The translations under genes were made by a program, and so were the position numbers. Shown here piece by piece: positions 40,992 to 49,915 of a stretch of DNA of 64,000 nt. Source of the DNA: Thiocapsa rosea (lineage in GTDB: Bacteria > Pseudomonadota > Gammaproteobacteria > Chromatiales > Chromatiaceae); contig NZ_RBXL01000001.1 in assembly GCF_003634315.1 (NCBI RefSeq), positions 4,630,501-4,694,500 on the forward strand. The letters run 5' to 3'. The notes beneath the pieces were generated by a model. The model had not been told where the DNA came from. It made no database searches and saw only the letters and a program-made list of their open reading frames with translations. Positions within the stretch are counted from its first letter, which is position 1, and the number at the start of each line of letters is the position of its first letter.

Positions 40992-41882
40992 CTAGGCCGG
41001 AAAGACCCCGGTCGACAGATACCGATCGCCGCGGTCGCACACGATCGCCACGATGACCGCGTCGTGCACCTCCCGGGAGAGCTTCAATGCCGCGGCGATG
41101 CAACCGCCGGACGAAACCCCGGCGAAAATCCCTTCCCGTGCGGCCAGCTCGCGAGCGGTCTGCTCGGAAAGCTCCTGAGAGATGTCGATGATGCGATCCA
41201 CGCCGGCAGGATCGAAGATCTTCGGCAGATAGGCCTCGGGCCACCGCCGAATCCCCGGAATGCTGGAACCCTCCTCGGGTTGAACGCCGACGATCCGGAT
41301 CGCGGGATTCCGCTCCTTCAGATATCGGCCTGTCCCCATGATGGTCCCGGTCGTCCCCATTGCACTGACGAAATGCGTGACCTCTCCGCCGGTATCGTGC
41401 CAGATCTCCGGACCTGTCGATTCGTAGTGAGCGGCAGGATTATCGGGATTCGAGAACTGATCGAGCCGTATCCCCTCCCCGCGCGCCTCCATCGCGTTCG
41501 CCAGATCGATGGCCGCCTCCATGCTCCCGGCCTTCGGCGTCAGGACGATCTCGGCCCCGAAGCTGCGCATCACGCCGCGCCGCTCGGCACTCATGTGCTC
41601 CGGCATAATCAGCACCATCCGATAACCCTTGATGGCCGCCGCCATGGCGAGCGCAATGCCCGTGTTGCCGCTGGTCGCCTCGATGAGCGTGTCGCCGGGT
41701 TTGATGGTCCCTCGCTCCTCGGCACGCCGGATCATGTTCACGGCGGGTCGGTCCTTGACCGATCCTGCGGGATTGTTGCCCTCGAGCTTGGCGAGAATGA
41801 GGTTGTCGGTGGCGCCGGGAAGGCGTTGGAGTCTCACGAGCGGCGTGTGGCCGACGAAGTCTTCGATCGTTGGATAGGGCAT
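40992..41882 (-). CDS. cysM: Cysteine synthase B (O-acetylserine sulfhydrylase, CysM)
   Basis: This PLP enzyme makes cysteine or S-sulfocysteine from O-acetylserine. The 296-residue product starts at ATG 41882 (MPYPTIEDFVGHTPLVRLQRLPG). The PLP lysine lies in NPAGSVKDRPAVNMI near residue 41. TSGNTGIALA binds the substrate carboxylate, and GTTGTIMGTGRYLK the PLP phosphate. The sequence is closer to CysM than CysK (KLEGNNPAGSVKDRPA). It is followed by rlmD, 34 nt away on the same strand. Confidence 0.94.
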   Translation of the reverse strand: MPYPTIEDFVGHTPLVRLQRLPGATDNLILAKLEGNNPAGSVKDRPAVNMIRRAEERGTIKPGDTLIEATSGNTGIALAMAAAIKGYRMVLIMPEHMSAERRGVMRSFGAEIVLTPKAGSMEAAIDLANAMEARGEGIRLDQFSNPDNPAAHYESTGPEIWHDTGGEVTHFVSAMGTTGTIMGTGRYLKERNPAIRIVGVQPEEGSSIPGIRRWPEAYLPKIFDPAGVDRIIDISQELSEQTARELAAREGIFAGVSSGGCIAAALKLSREVHDAVIVAIVCDRGDRYLSTGVFPA

Positions 41883-42055
41883 CTTCTGCTCACATCGGCA
41901 TCGCGCCGCGGGATGAGATTGGCTGTGGTCATTTTGCACCAGCATCGAACATCGACCAAGCTGCAACAGCATTCGGCCGTCTCTGCCTGGACGTTGCGGG
42001 CCGAATACCTTTAGAGTATCGGCTTGGCGGAGACCTTTTTCGGACGGCGATACGT

Positions 42056-42412
42056 ATGATCGATCAACGCTCCAAGCTCGACAGCTTACCCGCTCGAGAC
42101 GACGCCGTTGCGCTCGCGAGTGCGGGCGGAGACGCCGATCTCGCTCGTGAGTTGCTGGACGTCTTGTTGGCGGGGTTGCCGGCCGAGATCGAGGAGCTTC
42201 GCGCCTGCATTGCGGAGGCCGATTGGAGCGCGCTGGCCGAGCACGCGCATCAGGTTCGCGGGGCAACCCGATATTGCGGCGTGCCGGCGCTGGATGAGGC
42301 GATCGAAGCGCTGGAGCGTACGGCACGACGGGGCGATCCGGTACTCGTGACGGGAGACTTCGCCGCTGTCGAGTCGCAGGCGAGCCGACTCCTCGAAGCA
42401 CTGCGCGCGTGA
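42056..42412 (+). CDS. Hpt-domain phosphotransfer protein
   Basis: The stand-alone histidine phosphotransfer domain of 118 residues probably relays phosphoryl groups between a hybrid kinase and a response regulator. The predicted phospho-acceptor is His65 in HAHQVRGATRYCG. Arg68 replaces the usual Lys of the H-x-x-K-G motif. The preceding GGDADLARELLDVLLAGLPAEI is typical of Hpt domains in BarA-type pathways. The start at ATG 42056 gives the normal Hpt length. No kinase is adjacent. Confidence 0.85.
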   Translation: MIDQRSKLDSLPARDDAVALASAGGDADLARELLDVLLAGLPAEIEELRACIAEADWSALAEHAHQVRGATRYCGVPALDEAIEALERTARRGDPVLVTGDFAAVESQASRLLEALRA

Positions 42413-42735
42413 CAGAATTCACCCGCCGGATGCCTGCGGTGGAGGGAGTCGCGATCGGATCACGAAGTGACACGGTTTCGGACATACCGACGTTTTTTGG
42501 CGATCTCCAAAGCCGGAAAGAATCGTCCGGGTCAATCGGCGCAGGTCTTCAGGCACGCGGTTCGACGCCCCGCAGATGAGGTATTGCGCCGTAAAGCGGC
42601 CGCCTTAGCGTCAAAATAACCGTTTACACTCTAAATGCTCGGGTATCGCACCTCGATTTCCATCTTGGCGCAAACCTTGCGTGCAGAGGCGTATCGTTTA
42701 GAACAAGTCGATAGTCGCCCGATCCGAGGTCGATC
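42413..42735. other. 323-nt gene-free stretch before the sugar transferase gene
   Basis: No gene, repeat or firm promoter is seen. A TTTACA at about 42611-42616 followed by AT-rich DNA could be a -35 box for the downstream gene, but no good -10 box is spaced correctly. Confidence 0.4.
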
Positions 42736-44295
42736 ATGTTTCCGGAAGAACTGTCCGCGAGGTTGCTGAAGAGCGTGACTGAGGTCGACCCGAACGCAGT
42801 AAAACAAGGAAACCTCACAGGCGACGACCCAAGTCCGAAGACCCGAAAACTCTCCGATCAAGCGCTGGCGGTTGCAGAGAGTCTTAGGACGTCCACGATC
42901 TCAGCATCCGTGTTGACCGGAGTCGTCCGTTTTGTCGATGCGGTTATTGTTGCATCGCTCGGAGCACTTACGCTGCTTTTCACTTCAGATGGGCTCGCGG
43001 TCCATCCCCCCGCCGTTCTCGGGATTCTTTTCGGCGTGGTTCTAGTCACGCTGGTGTTTCAGGCGGCGGACTGCTATCAAGTCTTCATCATGCGCACGCT
43101 GCTCCCGCAGCTGACGCGAATCATGATCGGCCTCTCTCTGATCTTCGGGGCCTTCTTTGCGGTCCCGCCCCTGTTTGACTACACGCCCAGAATTCCGCCG
43201 GAATGGCTCGGGTTTTGGTTCGGCCTGACGCTTTTGGCGCTGCTCGGCATGCGGCTCGGACTCGCCCTTCTACTGCGTCACTGGACCAGAGCCGGCCGCC
43301 TGGAGCACCGTGCGGTCATCGTGGGCGGGGGCGAGGCGGCCGCCGATCTCATCCGCGATATCCAGAAGCAACCGAGCCAGGCGACACGCATCTGCGGCAT
43401 CTTCGACGACCGCAAGAACGACCGATCGCCGGCCATCGTCGCGGGATATCCGAAACTCGGCAGTGTCGCCGACTTGGTCGAGTTTGCCCGCATCGCCCAT
43501 GTCGACATGCTGATCGTGACGATTCCGATCAATGCGGAGCGGCGGCTCCTCGAATTTCTTAAACAGCTCTGGGTCTTGCCGGTGGATATCCGTCTCTCGG
43601 CGCATACCGCGAGTTTGGATTTTCGTGATCGCGCCTCCTCGTTTATCGGGGGCGTACCCTTTGTCGACGTCGTGGACAAGCCGGTCGCGGACTGGGATGC
43701 GATTGTCAAGCGGACCCTGGATCTGCTCGTCGCCAGTGTCGCCTTGATCCTCTTCTCGCCCGTCATGCTTGCCACGGCGCTCGCGATCCGGCTGGACAGT
43801 CCCGGCCCGATTTTCTTTCGTCAAAAACGCTACGGCTTCAATAACGAGGTGATCGAGGTTTTCAAGTTTCGATCGATGTATCACCACCTATCCGATCCAC
43901 TCGCCAAGCACGTCGTCACCAAGGGCGATTCACGAATTACGCGGGTCGGGCGCTTCATCCGGAAGGCATCGATCGACGAGCTTCCGCAACTCTTCAACGT
44001 CTTGAGTGGGGAGTTGTCGCTGGTCGGGCCGCGCCCTCATGCGGTGAACGCGCATACGAACGAACGTCTTTGGGAGCAAGTCGTAGATGGTTATTTCGCC
44101 CGACACAAGGTGAAACCAGGCATCACCGGATGGGCCCAGGTCAACGGCTGGCGGGGCGAGGTCGACACGCCCGAAAAGATTCACAAGCGGGTCGAGTACG
44201 ACATCTACTACATCGAGAACTGGTCGATCCTATTCGACCTTTACATCATGTTCAGGACGCCTTTCGCCCTCTTCAACACCGAAAACGCCTATTGA
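42736..44295 (+). CDS. Undecaprenyl-phosphate glucose/sugar phosphotransferase (WcaJ/WbaP type)
   Basis: This integral membrane enzyme transfers a sugar-1-phosphate to undecaprenyl phosphate to start exopolysaccharide or O-antigen synthesis. The 519-residue product has four N-terminal membrane helices (about residues 60-180) and a Rossmann-like CoA-binding-type domain (VIVGGGEAAADLIRDI near 195). The C-terminal bacterial sugar transferase domain starts at KRTLDLLVASVAL (about 330). FKFRSMY, SIDELPQLFNVLSGELSLVGPRPH and KVKPGITGWAQVNGWRGE are the catalytic signatures. No other polysaccharide genes adjoin it. Confidence 0.92.
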   Translation: MFPEELSARLLKSVTEVDPNAVKQGNLTGDDPSPKTRKLSDQALAVAESLRTSTISASVLTGVVRFVDAVIVASLGALTLLFTSDGLAVHPPAVLGILFGVVLVTLVFQAADCYQVFIMRTLLPQLTRIMIGLSLIFGAFFAVPPLFDYTPRIPPEWLGFWFGLTLLALLGMRLGLALLLRHWTRAGRLEHRAVIVGGGEAAADLIRDIQKQPSQATRICGIFDDRKNDRSPAIVAGYPKLGSVADLVEFARIAHVDMLIVTIPINAERRLLEFLKQLWVLPVDIRLSAHTASLDFRDRASSFIGGVPFVDVVDKPVADWDAIVKRTLDLLVASVALILFSPVMLATALAIRLDSPGPIFFRQKRYGFNNEVIEVFKFRSMYHHLSDPLAKHVVTKGDSRITRVGRFIRKASIDELPQLFNVLSGELSLVGPRPHAVNAHTNERLWEQVVDGYFARHKVKPGITGWAQVNGWRGEVDTPEKIHKRVEYDIYYIENWSILFDLYIMFRTPFALFNTENAY

Positions 44296-44395
44296 CCTTG
44301 CCACGTTGCCCCGGCCTTGACCGGAAAGCAGGGTCAAGAAGCTGATGGACGCCTTTCCGAGAGTCGATGCCCGAGTTGGCTCGTGTCAACCCAGC

Positions 44396-44481
44396 TAAAC
44401 CGCGCCGGCTCCGACGGTCGTCGGAGCCGGCGCGGCCAAGTCAATCCAACACACTACGCATACCGCGCCGGGCGCGGTTTA
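44396..44481. repeat. TAAACCGCG-bounded 86-nt element (copy A7, opposite orientation)
   Basis: It starts TAAACCGCGCCGGCTCCGAC and ends GCGCCGGGCGCGGTTTA. The block next to the right end (GCATACCGCGCCGGGCG) is the reverse complement of the left block of A2 and A8, so this copy is inverted. An inner hairpin CCGGCTCCGAC/GTCGGAGCCGG is present. Confidence 0.85.
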
Positions 44482-44513
44482 ACTCGCGCTATCATCGCCC
44501 CGCTTTCAGGCCC

Positions 44514-45467
44514 TCAGGGCCGCCGCGCCTCGGCCGCATCCACCGTCTGGAGTGTCTTGGCCAGTCCCGCCACGGCCGCACCGATATTACTGAGCTCCGC
44601 GGGCAAGATCAGGGTGGTCCCGGACTGGGCGATGCGGCCGAACTCGCGCACGTACTGCTCGGCGATGCGCAGACTCACGGCATCCTTCCCGCCGGGCTTC
44701 TCGATGGCCGCGGCGATCCGCTCGATCCCGATCGCGGTCGCCTCGGCGAGCATCTGAATCTCGCGGGCCTTGCCCTCGGCCTCGTTGATCTGCTTTTCCT
44801 TCTCGGCTTCCGAGAGATTGATGACCTGGATCTTCTGGCCCTCGGAGATATTGATCTTCTCCTGGCGCTCGCCCTCCGAGCGCGCCACCACCGCCCGGCG
44901 TTCGCGCTCTGCACGCATCTGCTGCTCGAGTGCGTCGGTGATGGTGCCCGGCATCACGATGTCCGCGATCTCGTAGCGCATGACTTTCACGCCCCACGGC
45001 TGCGCGGCGTCGTCCAGTGCGCTGACAACCTCTTCGTTCAGCCTGCTGCGCTCCTCGAAGGTCCGGTCCAGCTCGATCTGTCCGATGATGGAGCGCAGCG
45101 TCGTCTGCGCCAGGCTCATGGATGCGAATCGATAATCCGTAATGCCGTAGCTTGCCGACTGGGGGTCGATCACCTGAAGGTAGAGGACGCCGTCCACGCT
45201 GACGGCGATGTTGTCCTTGGTGATGCACTGCTGTTTGGGGACATCGAGCGCCTCCTCCTTGAGCGTATGCCGGTAGGCGACCCGATCCACGAAGGGAATC
45301 AGGATATGGAATCCGGCATCCAGGGTGCGCGAATAACGCCCCAAACGCTCGATGATATAGGCCGAGCGCTGTGGAACGATCTGTGCCGTCTTGGCCAGCG
45401 CGATCACGATCACGGCCACCGCGACAAGCGAAATCAGGGTGCTGATGCTGAGATACATGTCGTCCAT
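44514..45467 (-). CDS. SPFH/band 7 paraslipin (QmcA-type stomatin homologue)
   Basis: This membrane-anchored SPFH protein probably forms large ring assemblies. The 317-residue product has one N-terminal hydrophobic segment (about 8-25) and the SPFH domain (IVPQRSAYIIERLGRYSRTLDAGFH). A long charged coiled coil follows (EQQMRAERERRAVVARSEGERQ), then a C-terminal IEKPGGKDAVSLRIAEQYV region as in paraslipins. It lies downstream of an NfeD gene, the classic SPFH partner, with repeat copy A8 between. Confidence 0.92.
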   Translation of the reverse strand: MDDMYLSISTLISLVAVAVIVIALAKTAQIVPQRSAYIIERLGRYSRTLDAGFHILIPFVDRVAYRHTLKEEALDVPKQQCITKDNIAVSVDGVLYLQVIDPQSASYGITDYRFASMSLAQTTLRSIIGQIELDRTFEERSRLNEEVVSALDDAAQPWGVKVMRYEIADIVMPGTITDALEQQMRAERERRAVVARSEGERQEKINISEGQKIQVINLSEAEKEKQINEAEGKAREIQMLAEATAIGIERIAAAIEKPGGKDAVSLRIAEQYVREFGRIAQSGTTLILPAELSNIGAAVAGLAKTLQTVDAAEARRP

Positions 45468-45483
45468 CGTGCCGTTTCTCCTC

Positions 45484-45568
45484 TAAACCGCGCCCGGCGC
45501 GGTATGCGATGTTTTTGGATGGGATCGGCCGCGGCAGACTCGACGATTGCTCGAGCTGGCGCGGTTTA
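45484..45568. repeat. TAAACCGCG-bounded 85-nt element (copy A8) inside the nfeD-paraslipin pair
   Basis: It starts TAAACCGCGCCCGGCGCGG and ends GCTGGCGCGGTTTA, with TATGCGATGTTTTTGGATGG inside as in A2. It fills most of the 152-nt gap between nfeD and the paraslipin gene. Confidence 0.9.
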
Positions 45569-45619
45569 GACGAAAAAGGCAAAACCGATTCTTCCGAACA
45601 ACGCACCGCGCGGCCGGAC

Positions 45620-46087
45620 TCAGGGCTCGGACGTGCTCGGAGGCGTTGCGCTGACGTGCAGGACAAGCCCTCGCCGGCCGATGAGCCAGACCGTGTCGCC
45701 CGCGTGGACGGGATCCGCCGACTCGGCATTCCAGCGCACACCGTTGAGGGTCACGAGACCCGCGCCACGGACAAAATCGGTCTGTGCCCGTGCGCGCGTG
45801 CCTTCGGGCAACACCTCGCTGCCGCTCCCGCCCGTCTCCACTTGACCCCGGAACCAGGGTTTGAGGCGATGACGCGCGAGCAACAAGAGCGCCGCACCGA
45901 GCACACCGAACAGGAGGATCTGGGCGGGCGGATCGATCGGGACCTCAAGAAACAGCAGCAGTCCGATCAGTAGCGCGGCGATCCCGAAGAAGACCGCAAT
46001 CACGCCGGGCAGCGCAAGCTCGGACAGGATCAGCAGGACGCCGATCAGGGTCCAAAGGGAGGCAGGGGTAAAGGTCCAGTCGATCAT
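45620..46087 (-). CDS. NfeD-family membrane protein
   Basis: NfeD proteins work with SPFH proteins in membrane organisation. The 155-residue product from ATG 46087 has three hydrophobic segments (about residues 10-85). A C-terminal soluble OB-fold domain follows (GTRARAQTDFVRGAGLVTLNGVRWNAESADPVHAGDTVWLI), the standard NfeD end. The N-terminal protease domain of long NfeD forms is absent, so this is the short form. The start is chosen because the frame upstream has no family similarity. Confidence 0.9.
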   Translation of the reverse strand: MIDWTFTPASLWTLIGVLLILSELALPGVIAVFFGIAALLIGLLLFLEVPIDPPAQILLFGVLGAALLLLARHRLKPWFRGQVETGGSGSEVLPEGTRARAQTDFVRGAGLVTLNGVRWNAESADPVHAGDTVWLIGRRGLVLHVSATPPSTSEP

Positions 46088-46194
46088 GGGCAAGGCTCGG
46101 GCCGATCGCTCCATCCGTTGTACCGAGCGAACTCTACCATCCGGACGAGTGCTTGGCATACGTCGATGCCCAATCAGGCATCATTCGTCATTTC

Positions 46195-46260
46195 GGCCAT
46201 CGTGGCACTTGGCACGGAGCGCAAGGGGCATGCGTGACACCGCGGAGCGGATGTCACGAG
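46195..46260. repeat. GTGACACCGC hairpin repeat (family D, copy 2)
   Basis: A 66-nt unit nearly the same as 22945-23010, with GTGACACCGC and the inverted GATGTCACGAG. The 317-nt gap between nfeD and phoU holds this and the GTTGTC hairpin H3, with no gene seen. Confidence 0.85.
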
Positions 46261-46327
46261 GCTCTTGAGGTTTGTGTGGCCCGTCTAGTGGAAACATTCA
46301 GACATTCCGAGACCCTCCGAGACCATA

Positions 46328-46387
46328 GTCGTTGTCGTTGTCGTAATCGTCCATCGATACGATTACGACAACGACAACGACAACGAC
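46328..46387. repeat. GTTGTC hexanucleotide hairpin (copy H3), perfect 22-bp stem
   Basis: The arm 46328-46349, ending GTCGTAATCG, and the arm 46360-46381, starting CGATTACGAC, are exact reverse complements with a 10-nt loop. One extra hexamer follows. The hairpin begins 18 nt after the phoU stop and might act as a terminator or mRNA-stabilising structure. Confidence 0.92.
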
Positions 46388-46404
46388 AGCGAATGGTTCG
46401 CAGA

Positions 46405-47070
46405 TCAATCGAGATCCGGTGTCTGGCCTGTCGCGATGTAGACGACACGCTCGGCGAGATTGGTGGCTCGATCCGCAACCCGCTCGTAGTTGTGGGCGAT
46501 CGACAGAAGCGACACGCCGACCTGCGCGTCGTCCGGATTGGAGCGAATCCAGTCGAGGATCTCTTCGATCAGGACCCGCTCCGCGTTGTCGACCTCGGTG
46601 TCACGCCCCGCAGCGGCACGCGCCATCGCCTCGTCGGCGTCTCGGGCATAGGCCGTCATTGCCGCGACGAACATCGCAGTCGCCGCATCGCCGAGATCCA
46701 CGCAACGCGCCACCGCCCCCTCGGGAAGCGATCGCGCCTCGCAGCGCATCAGGATGCGCGCGATGTCGGCGGCATAATCCGCGATGCGCTCCATCTCCGA
46801 GATCATCTCCAAAGATGCACCGATCACGCGAAGATCCGATCCGGCCGGTCTGTAGGCCGCCAAGACGACGAGCGCCTGCTGCTCGAGTGCACGGCGCTCG
46901 TGATTGATCTCGGCATCCCCGGAAACGATCGTGCGTGCCAAGTCGAGGTCATGTCGACGCAGGACGTCTAGCGAGCGCTCCAGTGCCTCTCGGACCTGTT
47001 CGCCGAGGGAAAGGATGCCCGCCTTTAATGCCTCGCGCTTCTTGTCCAACAACAGGTTGGAATTCGACAT
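46405..47070 (-). CDS. phoU: Phosphate-specific transport system accessory protein PhoU
   Basis: PhoU is a negative regulator of the Pho regulon and phosphate uptake. The 221-residue product from ATG 47070 has two tandem three-helix PhoU domains with acidic metal-binding motifs: the first with RPAGSDLRVIGASLEMISEMERIADYA, the second with LLSIAHNYERVADRATNLAERVVYIATG. The pst genes are not adjacent. It is divergent from a polyphosphate kinase 2-type gene, so both may respond to phosphate. A longer upstream frame has no family match. Confidence 0.93.
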   Translation of the reverse strand: MSNSNLLLDKKREALKAGILSLGEQVREALERSLDVLRRHDLDLARTIVSGDAEINHERRALEQQALVVLAAYRPAGSDLRVIGASLEMISEMERIADYAADIARILMRCEARSLPEGAVARCVDLGDAATAMFVAAMTAYARDADEAMARAAAGRDTEVDNAERVLIEEILDWIRSNPDDAQVGVSLLSIAHNYERVADRATNLAERVVYIATGQTPDLD

Positions 47071-47359
47071 GGTCAAGTCTCCGTCAGGGTTCGATCGGGT
47101 CGTGCGCCGGTGGCGCGTCCCGAATCTACCCGGAAAATCTGACGATTTCGTGACCGCAAGCAACTCATTGTATTTTCTCTATCTGAAGCGCGTCCCCCAC
47201 ACCGTCTGTCAAGCAGCACACGTCGGAGCCAGCTCGTATGGCGTATTTACCCTGTTGGAGGCGGTTTAGAACGCTTGCTCGATCGGCCCCATGCGAAGAC
47301 CATAGCCCCGAAGTCGGCCGTTTCGTGGAAGCGGATCCCGCATCATGAGGAAATGACGC

Positions 47360-48937
47360 ATGTTCGAATCGACAAAGGTGGGGCGCTCGGTCAGCAAGGA
47401 TGACTTCAAAGAGCAGCAGGAGGAGCTGCGCACCGAGCTGCTTTCGGCGCAACGCGACCTGAAGGACTCCGATATCCCGGTCGTCGTTCTCATCTCCGGC
47501 GTCGAGGCCGCAGGCAAGGGCGAGGTGGTGAATCGACTGAACGAATGGCTGGATACGCGCGGCGTTCAAACCTTCGCCTTCTGGGACGAGACCGACGAGG
47601 AGCGCGCACGTCCACGCTATTGGCGCTTTTGGCGCTCCATGCCGCCCCGTGGGGAGATCTCGATCCTCTTCGGCGGTTGGTATCAGACCCCGATCGAGCA
47701 TCGGTTCCAGGGACATTGCAGCGACGCGGAGCTCGACGGGGAGCTCAACCGCATCGTGGACTTCGAGCGCATGCTCATCCAGGACGGCGCACTCATCCTG
47801 AAGTTCTGGTTCCACATGTCCGAAGAGGACCAGAAAGCGCGTCTGAAGGAACTCTCGCGCGACGACAAGAGCCGCTGGAAGATGCTCCCCGACAAGAGCA
47901 AATTCTCCGAGCAGTATGCCGCCTTCGAGCAGGTTGCAGAGCGGGTCATCCGCTACACCGACCGGGGTGTTTGCCCCTGGTATCTGGTGGAGGCCGAGGA
48001 CCGGCGCTACCGCGATTTGACCGTCGGCAAGACCCTACTGCACGCCATCCGTTCGCGCCTGGGCGATAACCCGCCGGACGAGCGCAAGACCAGCGGCGGC
48101 AGTCCGGAGCTGCCGAGCGGTGCGAACGCACAGATCACGCTCCTGGATCAACTGGATCTCTCGCTCGCCTTGGACAAGGACACCTACAAGGCGGAGATGA
48201 AGCGTCTGCAGACCGAGATCAACGAGCTGGCCTGGAGCGCTTACAACCAGAAGCGCTCGACCGTTCTGGTGTTCGAGGGTGTCGACGCCGGGGGCAAGGG
48301 CGGCGCGATCCGCCGGATCACGACCGCGATCGATGCGCGCCTCTATCGCGCCATTCCGGTCGCCGCGCCCACCGACGAGGAGAAGTCACACCACTATCTT
48401 TGGCGTTTCTGGCGCCACATCCCGCGCGCGGGCTACATCACACTCTACGATCGATCCTGGTACGGACGGGTTCTGGTCGAGCGAGTCGAGGGCTTTGCCG
48501 GCGATGCCGAATGGCGACGCGCCTACTCGGAGATCAACCGCTTCGAGGAGCAGCTGGTGGACAGCGGCGTGATCCTGCTCAAATTCTGGATCCACATCAG
48601 CCAGGACGAGCAGCTCAGACGCTTCAAGGATCGCGAGAGTGTCCCGTACAAACAGTACAAGATCACCGACGAAGACTGGCGCAACCGCGAGAAATGGCCG
48701 CAATACAAGGATGCGATCAACGAGATGGTGGTGCGCACCAGCACCAAGCATGCGGCTTGGACCCTGGTGGAGGGCAACGACAAACCCTATGCGCGGATCA
48801 AGGTGCTCAAGACTGTGTGCGACACCGTGCGGGAGGCGCTCAAGCACGACCCGGAACCGACGGCCGGTTATCTACCCTGCGGCGATAAACGGCCCGAGCA
48901 GATGAAGAAGGGGGCGAACGGCAAGTCCGATTCGTGA
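47360..48937 (+). CDS. pap: Polyphosphate:AMP phosphotransferase (two-domain PPK2)
   Basis: The enzyme makes ADP from AMP with polyphosphate. The 525-residue length and two tandem PPK2 domains mark the class II (PAP) type. The first domain has Walker A GVEAAGKG (residues 47-54) but GGWYQTPIEHR where the second has DRSWYGRVLVERVEG. The second has GVDAGGKGGAIRR near residue 308 and is probably the active one, as known for PAP of Acinetobacter and Pseudomonas. The start has a good ribosome-binding site (GAGGAA, 7 nt upstream). It is divergent from phoU. Confidence 0.93.
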   Translation: MFESTKVGRSVSKDDFKEQQEELRTELLSAQRDLKDSDIPVVVLISGVEAAGKGEVVNRLNEWLDTRGVQTFAFWDETDEERARPRYWRFWRSMPPRGEISILFGGWYQTPIEHRFQGHCSDAELDGELNRIVDFERMLIQDGALILKFWFHMSEEDQKARLKELSRDDKSRWKMLPDKSKFSEQYAAFEQVAERVIRYTDRGVCPWYLVEAEDRRYRDLTVGKTLLHAIRSRLGDNPPDERKTSGGSPELPSGANAQITLLDQLDLSLALDKDTYKAEMKRLQTEINELAWSAYNQKRSTVLVFEGVDAGGKGGAIRRITTAIDARLYRAIPVAAPTDEEKSHHYLWRFWRHIPRAGYITLYDRSWYGRVLVERVEGFAGDAEWRRAYSEINRFEEQLVDSGVILLKFWIHISQDEQLRRFKDRESVPYKQYKITDEDWRNREKWPQYKDAINEMVVRTSTKHAAWTLVEGNDKPYARIKVLKTVCDTVREALKHDPEPTAGYLPCGDKRPEQMKKGANGKSDS

Positions 48938-48971
48938 GCCTTTGTGACGCGTAGGGCTCGGCACTGCGGCC

Positions 48972-49745
48972 CTACGCGATGGCGAACAGCCGGAAGTAAT
49001 TCGCGCGTGTGACCGCGGCAATCTCCGCCGGATCCATTCCGCGCAGCTCGGCAATCCGGTCTGCGACATGGGTGACCATCTTTGGCTCGTTGGGTTTGCC
49101 GCGATGGGGCATGGGCGCGAGGTAGGGCGAATCGGTTTCGATGAGCAGGCGATCGAGCGGGACGCGGCGCGCAACCTCGCGCAGCTCCTCGGCGTTCTTG
49201 AAGGTGACGATCCCGGAAAAAGAGACATAAAAACCCAGATCCATGCCGGCCTTCGCCATCTCCCAATTCTCGGTGAAGCAGTGCAGTACCCCGCCGACGG
49301 CATCGGCACCCTCCTCCCGCAAGATCTCGATCGTATCCTCGCGGGCATCGCGCGTGTGGATAATCAGCGGCTTGCCGCACGCGCGCGCCGCGGCAATGTG
49401 GACGCGGAAACGCTCGCGCTGCCGAGCCGGATCCAGATCGCGATGGAAATAGTCAAGTCCGGTCTCGCCAATGGCGACGTTTCGCGGATCGGCCGCCAAC
49501 GACACCAACCGTTCCGCGGTCGGTTCTTCGCCATGCTCCTGGTTCGGATGCACGCCCACCGAGACGGCGACCTGCTCGAAGGGATCGACCAGGCGTCGCA
49601 TGTCCGGGTAGTGCTCCAGATCGATCGAGACGCAGAGCATGTGCGTGACGCCCGCATCGGCGGTCGCCTGCATGAGCCCGGTGAAGTCGCCCTCGTATCG
49701 ACGAAGATCCACTCGATCGAGGTGACAATGGGAATCGACGAGCAT
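48972..49745 (-). CDS. tatD: TatD-family metal-dependent hydrolase (DNase)
   Basis: TatD-type enzymes are TIM-barrel 3'-5' exonucleases. The 257-residue protein shows all metal ligands: SHCHLD at 5-10, GETGLD near 93-98, IIHTRDA near 128, LHCFT near 154 and ETDSPYLAP near 203. It is closest to the YcfH paralogue, which sits after holB in E. coli. Here pilZ and a GTTGTC hairpin intervene between holB and it. Confidence 0.94.
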   Translation of the reverse strand: MLVDSHCHLDRVDLRRYEGDFTGLMQATADAGVTHMLCVSIDLEHYPDMRRLVDPFEQVAVSVGVHPNQEHGEEPTAERLVSLAADPRNVAIGETGLDYFHRDLDPARQRERFRVHIAAARACGKPLIIHTRDAREDTIEILREEGADAVGGVLHCFTENWEMAKAGMDLGFYVSFSGIVTFKNAEELREVARRVPLDRLLIETDSPYLAPMPHRGKPNEPKMVTHVADRIAELRGMDPAEIAAVTRANYFRLFAIA

Positions 49746-49785
49746 TCGCTCTCCTGGTGCAGTGCGGCAGATGTGTCGAGGCCGT

Positions 49786-49866
49786 TCGTTGTCGTTGTCG
49801 TTGTCGTTGTCGTAATCGTGGTCGTTGTCCTATCGATGGTCGACTACGAAAACGACAACGACGATG
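49786..49866. repeat. GTTGTC hexanucleotide hairpin (copy H4)
   Basis: A left arm of about four GTTGTC units ends in GTCGTAATCGTGGTC, as in H2 and H3. The right arm (ACGAAAACGACAACGACGATG) is less perfect. It fills the gap between pilZ and tatD. Confidence 0.88.
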
Positions 49867-49915
49867 ATCTCGGACGGTCTCGGAATCTCTGCACCGCTAC
49901 ACCACATGGTGTGGC

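Noticed and set aside
47205-47230. PhoB box between phoU and pap
   Set aside because: One CTGTCAA half-site is present, but no second half-site lies 11 nt away.
49786-49866. GTTGTC hairpin H4 as an intrinsic terminator of pilZ
   Set aside because: It has no T-run after the stem on either strand, and tatD follows in the same direction. The function is left open.
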